Shown one piece after another: positions 1 through 4,095 of a stretch of DNA of 5,437 nucleotides. The DNA lies in assembly GCA_947478935.1 (NCBI GenBank), contig CANJXV010000189.1, positions 1-5,437 on the forward strand, given 5' to 3'. Both the position numbers and the translations under genes were made by a program. A model generated the notes under the pieces. The model did not search any database, had not been told where the DNA came from, and was given only the letters and a program-made list of their open reading frames with translations. This DNA comes from Comamonadaceae bacterium. GTDB taxonomy: Bacteria > Pseudomonadota > Gammaproteobacteria > Burkholderiales > Burkholderiaceae_C. The number at the start of each line of letters is the position of its first letter. Position 1 is the stretch's first letter.

Positions 1-2
1 GA

Positions 3-140
3 TCGATGAATACGGTTGATGAGGAGGAAATTACAATGATTCAAAACAGATTGAATAACAGACCGAGGAAAAGACTTGGATTCAAAACACCTTCAGAGGT
101 GTTCCATCAATCTTTAAAGCGCGTTGCGCTTCGAACTTGA
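3..140 (+). CDS. IS30-family transposase, C-terminal fragment (5' part outside window)
   Basis: An open frame runs from the left edge to a TGA at 138-140, giving the last 45 residues of a protein. The segment LNNRPRKRLGFKTPSEVFHQ, followed by SLKRVALRT at the very end, is the typical C-terminus of IS30-family DDE transposases. It includes the conserved asparagine/arginine-rich patch after the catalytic glutamate helix and the TP-EVF motif. The catalytic DDE residues and the N-terminal DNA-binding domain lie left of the window, so it cannot be told whether the element is intact. In this family the terminal inverted repeat usually lies at or just past the stop codon, so the right end of the element is probably within about 120-160, but the partner repeat is not in view. 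The frame is uninterrupted and ends at a natural family C-terminus, which argues against decay at this end. Family identity is confident; element name is unknown. Confidence 0.85.
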   Translation, partial: SMNTVDEEEITMIQNRLNNRPRKRLGFKTPSEVFHQSLKRVALRT

Positions 141-213
141 ATCCGCCATCTAAAAAAAATGGTTTTTTTGAATTTAAGATAAAGAGCTTAAGGCTTCAAC
201 ATATACTATTTTC

Positions 214-227
214 TTGATTTAGGTCAA
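214..227. promoter_or_regulatory. Candidate FNR/Anr-type binding site
   Basis: The sequence TTGATTTAGGTCAA matches the FNR/Anr/Dnr consensus TTGAT-N4-ATCAA with one mismatch (GTCAA in the right half). This variant is common in proteobacterial sites. It lies 184 bp before the DUF1840 start codon and is the only strong dyad in the leader. A possible -10-like CCTAAT at 259-264 would put the site centre near -50, which is not a standard activation position. If the TATACT at 202-207 is the -10, the site would overlap the start point and suggest repression. The site is seen directly; its use by an oxygen- or nitric-oxide-responsive regulator is inferred. Confidence 0.45.
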
Positions 228-402
228 GCCATCGCCTTGCGCGCGGTCGGTCCTTTGGCCTAATCTAGAAATTGCTGGTATGGCCCGCAGTCATAGGCGT
301 AGTCCCTGGCGGGCTCAATCGACGCCAAGGCCACTGCACTTAATGTGGCGCAAGCCAACCGCCTTACTCCCAATTACGCGCCTCAGCCAAAAGCGCTATG
401 CT

Positions 403-406
403 GGAG
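403..406 (+). promoter_or_regulatory. Ribosome binding site fixing the DUF1840 start
   Basis: GGAG lies four bases before the ATG at 411. An in-frame GTG at 345 would add 22 residues, but no purine-rich motif precedes it and the extra residues do not look like the family, so the ATG is preferred. Confidence 0.6.
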
Positions 407-410
407 CCAC

Positions 411-746
411 ATGATTTACAAATTCAAATCCAAGGCTACGGGGGACCTCATCATGCTGGAGGACAACGGGCGCGCCATCTTGACGATTATTGGCAAGACC
501 GACCCGCAAACCCTGAAACAAGGCATTGTCCAGCCGCCGGAAATGCCCGCAGCCATTGCAGCGCTCCAACAAGCCGTTGCCGAAGAAGAAGCGCGCATGC
601 TGGAAAGAGCCAATGCGGCACGGGAAGCCGGCAGGCCCATTCCTACGAGTGGGCAAGGTATCAGCCTGCGCCAGCGCAGCCTGCCATTTATCCGGATGCT
701 GGAGCGTTGCCACGCCGAAAACAAAGAAATCGTCTGGGGCGTATAG
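411..746 (+). CDS. DUF1840 domain-containing protein
   Basis: This is a 111-residue protein of the DUF1840 family, a small conserved betaproteobacterial family of unknown function. The recognisable part is the N-terminus MIYKFKSKATGDLIMLEDNG, followed by an ILTIIGK strand, an EMPAAIAALQQAVAEEEA helix (residues 44-61), and a C-terminal RSLPFIRMLERCHAENKEIVWGV segment. There is no signal peptide or membrane segment, so it is expected in the cytoplasm. The single cysteine is C100. The length fits the family when the ATG at 411, with GGAG just upstream, is used rather than the in-frame GTG at 345. It is a single gene between the insertion-sequence end and a convergent gene, with a possible FNR-type site upstream. 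Its stop codon sits in the loop of a hairpin that probably terminates the convergent transcript. No biochemical role can be given. Confidence 0.85.
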   Translation: MIYKFKSKATGDLIMLEDNGRAILTIIGKTDPQTLKQGIVQPPEMPAAIAALQQAVAEEEARMLERANAAREAGRPIPTSGQGISLRQRSLPFIRMLERCHAENKEIVWGV

Positions 747-760
747 CCGCAGACGATTTC
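717..760 (-). terminator. Intrinsic terminator of the Bug-family gene, inside the convergent CDS end
   Basis: An 11-bp perfect stem (726-736 with 750-760; GAAATCGTCTG against CAGACGATTTC) is extended, after a G-G mismatch, by GGC/GCC around a five-base loop. Read on the minus strand, the stem is followed at once by TTTGTTTTC, a good U-tract, about 50 bases after the Bug gene stop. Read on the plus strand it is followed by AGGTGG, so there it is a hairpin without a U-tract. The left arm and loop cover the last codons and stop of the DUF1840 gene. Confidence 0.75.
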
Positions 761-809
761 AGGTGGCTCAGGCCAGTCAAGTCGCAGTCTGACCCGCGAT
801 GCGCGAACC

Positions 810-1781
810 TTAGTCGATATATTCCTTAGCCGCTGCAATAACAGGGCCCCATTTGGCGATTTCCGCGGCCACAAATTTCTTGTGTTCAGCGGGCTCCACG
901 CGCTTATCGGAAATCACCACGGCACCCAAAGCCTCTTGCTTTTTAATGAAGTCTGGGTCTTTCAAAGCGGCCTTAAGGGCGCTATTTAATTTGGTCACTA
1001 CATCAGCCGGCGTACCCTTGGGCGCATACAAGCCATGCCAAATGGTGACTTCAAAGCCTTTTAAGCCATCTTCCTGCAGCGTAGGAATATCCTTCAGTGC
1101 CGGTGTCGTCAGACGCTTTGAGGTCGTAACACCGTAGGCATTGACCTTTTTGGCTTCAATTTGCGCAGAAGTATTGGTAGTTTGGTCACACATCAGGTCG
1201 ATTTGTCCACCAATCAAATCGGTCATCGCAGGTGCGGTGCCTTTATACGGGATGGAGGTCATATCGACCTGCACCGCATTTTGAAACATCAGACCACACA
1301 AATGCGAGGCAGAACCGACACCTGCGTTACCCAAATTAATCTTGCCTTTATTGGCATTTAACCAATCGCGCAACTCTTTGAAGTTTTTAGCGGGCATGGT
1401 GGGTCGGGTAATGACGGTCATAGGCACGTCGTTAATCATGCCGAGGTACTCAAAATCCGAATCGATTTTGAAAGGCATATTGCGCAGCAGATTAGGCATG
1501 CTGGCCATGGCAATATGGTTGAGCAAAATCGTGTAGCCATCGGGGTTGGCCTTGGCTACTTTATTTGAGCCAATCGAGCTGCCCGCCCCTAATACGTTTT
1601 CAATAATGATGCTGACATCGCCCAAAGGTTTGCGCATCGCTTCCGCAAGATCACGCGCCACTCGGTCCGTGGGGCCACCGGCCACAAAGGGAACCACGAT
1701 GGTAATGGGTTTAGAAGGATAGGTTTGCGCAACAGCGGCAAAACTCAGCACAGCGAAGGCTGCTGCCAATAGTTTTTTCAT
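810..1781 (-). CDS. Bug-family (TctC-type) tripartite tricarboxylate transporter substrate-binding protein
   Basis: This 323-residue periplasmic solute receptor belongs to the Bug/TctC family of tripartite tricarboxylate transporters, which bind small carboxylated solutes. The signal peptide is residues 1-18 (KK, hydrophobic core, then AVA before QTYPSKP), with no lipobox cysteine, so the mature protein is soluble. Family marks are YPSKPITIVVPFVAGGPTDR (21-40), the GAGSSIGSNKVAKANPDGYT loop (65-84), GVGSASH (154-160), IPYKGTAPAMTDLIGGQIDL (177-196) and the late GLYAPKGTPADVVTKLNSAL segment (250-269). Length is normal for the family. The ATG at 1781 is chosen because GGAGA sits five bases upstream; the longer frame from a TTG at 1793 would place that motif inside the gene. 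No tctA or tctB membrane genes are nearby, as is usual for the many unlinked Bug receptors of Burkholderiales. The ligand cannot be named from sequence. A possible sigma-54 promoter lies upstream and a strong terminator downstream. Confidence 0.92.
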   Translation of the reverse strand: MKKLLAAAFAVLSFAAVAQTYPSKPITIVVPFVAGGPTDRVARDLAEAMRKPLGDVSIIIENVLGAGSSIGSNKVAKANPDGYTILLNHIAMASMPNLLRNMPFKIDSDFEYLGMINDVPMTVITRPTMPAKNFKELRDWLNANKGKINLGNAGVGSASHLCGLMFQNAVQVDMTSIPYKGTAPAMTDLIGGQIDLMCDQTTNTSAQIEAKKVNAYGVTTSKRLTTPALKDIPTLQEDGLKGFEVTIWHGLYAPKGTPADVVTKLNSALKAALKDPDFIKKQEALGAVVISDKRVEPAEHKKFVAAEIAKWGPVIAAAKEYID

Positions 1782-1786
1782 AAAGG

Positions 1787-1791
1787 TCTCC
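1787..1791 (-). promoter_or_regulatory. Ribosome binding site of the Bug-family gene
   Basis: GGAGA on the minus strand lies five bases before the ATG at 1781. It settles the start against an in-frame TTG at 1793, which would overlap the motif. Confidence 0.75.
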
Positions 1792-1881
1792 AACTGGTAA
1801 AAACCGGAGTCTAGCGTCTATTGGCTGGTAAAGGAATTAAAAAGGCTTGCTTCAACACATATTCAAAGCGAAGAAAGTCCC

Positions 1882-1898
1882 TGCAAATGCCAGGCCAA
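1882..1898 (-). promoter_or_regulatory. Candidate sigma-54 (-24/-12) promoter for the Bug-family gene
   Basis: On the minus strand the sequence is TTGGCCTGGCATTTGCA. It has GG and GC exactly ten bases apart, a TGGC -24 block and a TTGCA -12 block, close to the sigma-54 consensus TGGCAC-N5-TTGCA with two mismatches in the -24 part. Transcription would start near 1871, leaving a leader of about 90 bases. I found no better sigma-70 pair in the 129-bp gap. Any enhancer-binding protein site would fall inside the upstream PaaK-like gene. The match is visible; its use is inferred, and short motifs like this can arise by chance. Confidence 0.4.
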
Positions 1899-1910
1899 TG
1901 GACCCAACAC

Positions 1911-3164
1911 TTATCGGTAACTGCGGGCGTCTTCGATCACTTTGCCATCGTTGGGCAAACTACCCGGCGCTGCCAGTTCCACCGTACCGCGCAGCTTGGT
2001 CACATCGCGGATGGCCTCGCTGATCCGGGCCGACAGCCCTTCGCTGGCACTAACGCTTTCCACCTTAAGAGTCATTTCATCCTGCGCCATCACTCCGCTC
2101 ACCACCAAGCGGGCGCGCAACACTTCGGGGAAGCGGCGCACGATATCCGCCACCTGTTTGGGATGGACAAACATACCCCGGATTTTGGTGGTCTGGTCTG
2201 CGCGGCCCATCCAGCCGCGAATCCGGGTGTTGGTGCGGCCGCTGGGACATGCGCCAGGCAGCACTGCCGAGAGGTCACCAGTCCCAAAGCGAATCAACGG
2301 GTAGGCCGGATTCAAGCTGGTAACGACCACCTCGCCCACCTCCCCCGCAGCCACCGGGTCACCCGTGCCCGGGCGGACGATCTCGACGATCACGCCTTCG
2401 TCCAGCACCAAGCCTTCGCGGGCAGCCGTTTCGTAGGCGATCAAACCCACATCGGCCGTGGCATAGCACTGGTAGCCCTGCACGCCACGCTCAGCCAACC
2501 AGTCGCGCAAAGACGGGGGGAATGCTTCGCCCGACAACAAAGCTTTGCGCACACTAGGCAGGCCCACGCCCATCTCAAAGGCCTTCTCGATAATGATTTT
2601 CAGAAAACTGGGTGTGCCGATATAACCCGCCGGTTGCAACTCGGCCATGGCCCCCACTTGCTGCTCAGTTTGGCCAGTCCCGCCGGCAAACACCGTGCAT
2701 CCCAGGGCATGAGCGCCGGTTTCCATCATCGAACCGGCCGGCGTGAAGTGGTAGCTAAAGCTGTTATGAATCAATTCGCCCGACCGGAAACCGGCAGCAA
2801 AAATAGCGCGGGCCATGCGCCAATAATCGCGCTGCATGCCTTCGGGCTCGTAAATCAAACCCGGGCTGGCGAACACGCGGGGCATATGCGCACCAAAGCC
2901 CAAGGCGCTAAACCCGCCGAACACATCGCCACCTGCTGCGCGCGAGGCCTTTTGCAATTCCAATAATTCTTGCTTGCGCACCACCGGCAATCGGGCCAAT
3001 GCAGCAAGCGAGTTGACTTCCTCAGCCTTCACCCCGCCAAGACTGAGCGCGAAAGCCGGTGCACGCGCTTGCGCATGGGCGATTTGCGCAGGCAGCGCCC
3101 GCATCCATGCCACCTCACGCGCCTGCTGAGTGCGGGTTTCCAGTGCGTCGTAATACTCAGCCAT
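1911..3164 (-). CDS. Phenylacetate-CoA ligase (PaaK)-like AMP-binding enzyme
   Basis: This 417-residue member of the adenylate-forming superfamily resembles the PaaK group, whose members activate aromatic or other carboxylic acids to acyl-CoA through an acyl-AMP intermediate. Visible motifs are GYIGTPSFLK (180-189), LLSGEAFPPSLRDWLAERG (209-227), the acid-binding/adenine motif YATADVG (234-240), GEVGEVVVTSL then RFGTGDLS with the ribose-binding aspartate D297 (274-299), the hinge region IRGWMGRADQTTKIRG (315-330), and a late NDGKVIEDAR with candidate catalytic lysine K408. The glycine/serine/threonine-rich P-loop (SSGTTGKP type) expected near residue 100 is absent; the equivalent stretch reads VFASPGLIYEPEG (97-109). 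The protein is cytoplasmic, without a signal peptide. The start is ATG at 3164, after AGGAG at 3174-3170; a longer frame to 3248 would run into livF. It sits 16 bp after livF, so it is co-transcribed and its product probably acts on what the transporter brings in. Substrate is unknown. Confidence 0.82.
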   Translation of the reverse strand: MAEYYDALETRTQQAREVAWMRALPAQIAHAQARAPAFALSLGGVKAEEVNSLAALARLPVVRKQELLELQKASRAAGGDVFGGFSALGFGAHMPRVFASPGLIYEPEGMQRDYWRMARAIFAAGFRSGELIHNSFSYHFTPAGSMMETGAHALGCTVFAGGTGQTEQQVGAMAELQPAGYIGTPSFLKIIIEKAFEMGVGLPSVRKALLSGEAFPPSLRDWLAERGVQGYQCYATADVGLIAYETAAREGLVLDEGVIVEIVRPGTGDPVAAGEVGEVVVTSLNPAYPLIRFGTGDLSAVLPGACPSGRTNTRIRGWMGRADQTTKIRGMFVHPKQVADIVRRFPEVLRARLVVSGVMAQDEMTLKVESVSASEGLSARISEAIRDVTKLRGTVELAAPGSLPNDGKVIEDARSYR

Positions 3165-3169
3165 AGACA

Positions 3170-3174
3170 CTCCT
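3170..3174 (-). promoter_or_regulatory. Ribosome binding site of the PaaK-like gene
   Basis: AGGAG on the minus strand lies five bases before the ATG at 3164 and seven bases past the livF stop. It fixes the start and suggests translational coupling to livF. Confidence 0.75.
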
Positions 3175-3180
3175 GAAAAT

Positions 3181-3993
3181 TTATGCGAGCCAGCGCTTAC
3201 GGCGCTTGTAGCTCTTGACGTCTTTAAAGCTCTTGCGCTCGCCGCCACCCATACCGAGATAAAACTCTTTCACATCTTCGTTATTCGCCAAGTCGCTAGC
3301 CTGCCCATCCATAACCACACGGCCCGATTCCATAATGTAGCCATAGTCCGCGTAGCGCAGCGCCATATTGGTGTTTTGTTCGGCCAGCAAAAAGGTTACT
3401 TTTTCTTTCTGGTTCAGGTCTTTGACAATTTCAAACACCTCTTCCACGATTTGCGGCGCCAGGCCCATAGACGGCTCGTCCAGCAGCACCATGGTCGGAC
3501 TGGCCATCAGCGCGCGCCCGATAGCGCACATTTGTTGCTCACCGCCGGAGGTGTATGCCGCCTGGCTGGTACGTCGCGTTTTCAGGCGCGGGAAATAGGC
3601 ATAGACCTTTTCCAGGTTGGCAGCAATTTCCGCTTTGCTCTTGAGCGTATAGCCGCCCGTCAGCAAATTCTCCTCGATGGTTAAGTGGGCAAAGCAATGT
3701 CGTCCCTCCATGACCTGCACCACGCCGCGCTGCACCAAGTCGGCCGGCGTGAGGTTCTCAATACGCTCACCGCGCAACTCAATACTGCCCTTAGTGACCG
3801 CGCCGCGCTCGCCTTTCAATAAATTAGAAACTGCGCGCAAAGTCGTGGTCTTGCCAGCGCCATTGCCACCCAAAATGGCGACGATCGCGCCTTGCGGCAC
3901 CTGCAAGGAAACACCCTTGAGAACCAAAATCACATGGTTGTAAATAACTTCAATGCCATTGACATTAAGAACAATAGAGGGGGCTTCAGACAT
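3181..3993 (-). CDS. livF: Branched-chain-type ABC transporter ATP-binding protein (LivF type)
   Basis: This 270-residue ATPase of the hydrophobic amino acid transporter (HAAT/Liv) class energises import of amino acids or, in many Burkholderiales paralogues, other carboxylates. It shows Walker A GGNGAGKTT (42-50), Q-loop glutamine Q93 in VVQVMEGRHCFAHLTIEENL (91-110), the signature TSGGEQQ (148-154; usual LSGGEQQ), Walker B MVLLDEP (168-174), D-loop MGLAP, and AEQN (204-207), where LivF proteins have glutamine in place of the H-loop histidine. Residues 248-270 form an unusually basic tail (ERKSFKDVK then YKRRKRWLA) beyond the usual LivF end at FYLG. The start has only a weak GGGAAA Shine-Dalgarno-like motif seven bases upstream. 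It lies 102 bp after the binding-protein gene and 16 bp before the PaaK-like gene. LivG and both permeases are not in the window. The family is certain; the transported substrate is not known, and the symbol denotes type only. Confidence 0.92.
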   Translation of the reverse strand: MSEAPSIVLNVNGIEVIYNHVILVLKGVSLQVPQGAIVAILGGNGAGKTTTLRAVSNLLKGERGAVTKGSIELRGERIENLTPADLVQRGVVQVMEGRHCFAHLTIEENLLTGGYTLKSKAEIAANLEKVYAYFPRLKTRRTSQAAYTSGGEQQMCAIGRALMASPTMVLLDEPSMGLAPQIVEEVFEIVKDLNQKEKVTFLLAEQNTNMALRYADYGYIMESGRVVMDGQASDLANNEDVKEFYLGMGGGERKSFKDVKSYKRRKRWLA

Positions 3994-4012
3994 AGTGGAA
4001 TTTCCCGTTAAA

Positions 4013-4050
4013 CCTGGGGAAAGAGCGCAAAAGGACGCCCTTTCCCCAGG
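4013..4050 (-). terminator. Intercistronic hairpin between binding-protein gene and livF (attenuator or mRNA-stabilising stem)
   Basis: CCTGGGGAAAG (4013-4023) and CTTTCCCCAGG (4040-4050) form a perfect 11-bp G+C-rich stem. The loop can add three GCG/CGC pairs after one mismatch. On the minus strand the stem is followed only by TTTAAC, a poor U-tract, so full termination is unlikely. A stem here could reduce read-through into livF or protect the 3' end of the binding-protein mRNA, both of which would give more receptor than ATPase. The stem is plain in the sequence; its effect is inferred. Confidence 0.6.
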
Positions 4051-4095
4051 CCACTCTGGACGAGCGGCCTAGGTGCTTGTGAAAGCGTTAGACGA

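Larger units (their letters stand above)
141..410. other. Intergenic region between IS30 end and DUF1840 gene
   Basis: No convincing protein gene is present here. Bases 141-215 are A+T-rich, with a run of eight A (152-159) and seven T (163-169) around TGG, and a TATACT hexamer at 202-207 that resembles a -10 box but lacks a good -35 at 16-18 bp. A FNR/Anr-like dyad follows at 214-227. From about 230 the composition shifts to G+C-rich, like the genes to the right, which fits a junction between insertion-sequence DNA and host sequence. One short open frame (280-414, 44 codons, arginine-rich) overlaps the DUF1840 start as ATGA. It has no clear ribosome binding site and is treated as a weak candidate only. 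Confidence 0.6.

Noticed and set aside
152..169. A-run and T-run around TGG as a terminator for the IS transposase
   Set aside because: The possible stem is only A-T pairs with a three-base loop, too weak to call; it is better taken as an A+T-rich tract.
345..410. GTG start adding 22 residues to the DUF1840 protein
   Set aside because: There is no Shine-Dalgarno motif before it and the added residues are outside the family; the ATG at 411 has GGAG upstream.
396..874. Several overlapping frames on both strands around the DUF1840 gene
   Set aside because: None has a start signal or family resemblance, whereas the frame 411-746 matches DUF1840 over its whole length.
1872..1910. Terminator directly after the PaaK-like gene
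   Set aside because: Only a four-base GTCC/GGAC stem with a long loop precedes a broken T-tract on the minus strand, so no terminator is claimed and read-through to the Bug gene remains possible.
1821..2966. Long plus-strand open frame (381 codons) opposite the PaaK-like gene
   Set aside because: It is rich in His, Gln and Ala with no recognisable motif, begins without a ribosome binding site, and lies antisense to a gene with clear family motifs. It is a shadow of G+C-rich codon use.
3165..3248. Longer N-terminus for the PaaK-like protein, starting at 3248
   Set aside because: It would lie inside livF; AGGAG just before the ATG at 3164 gives the better start.
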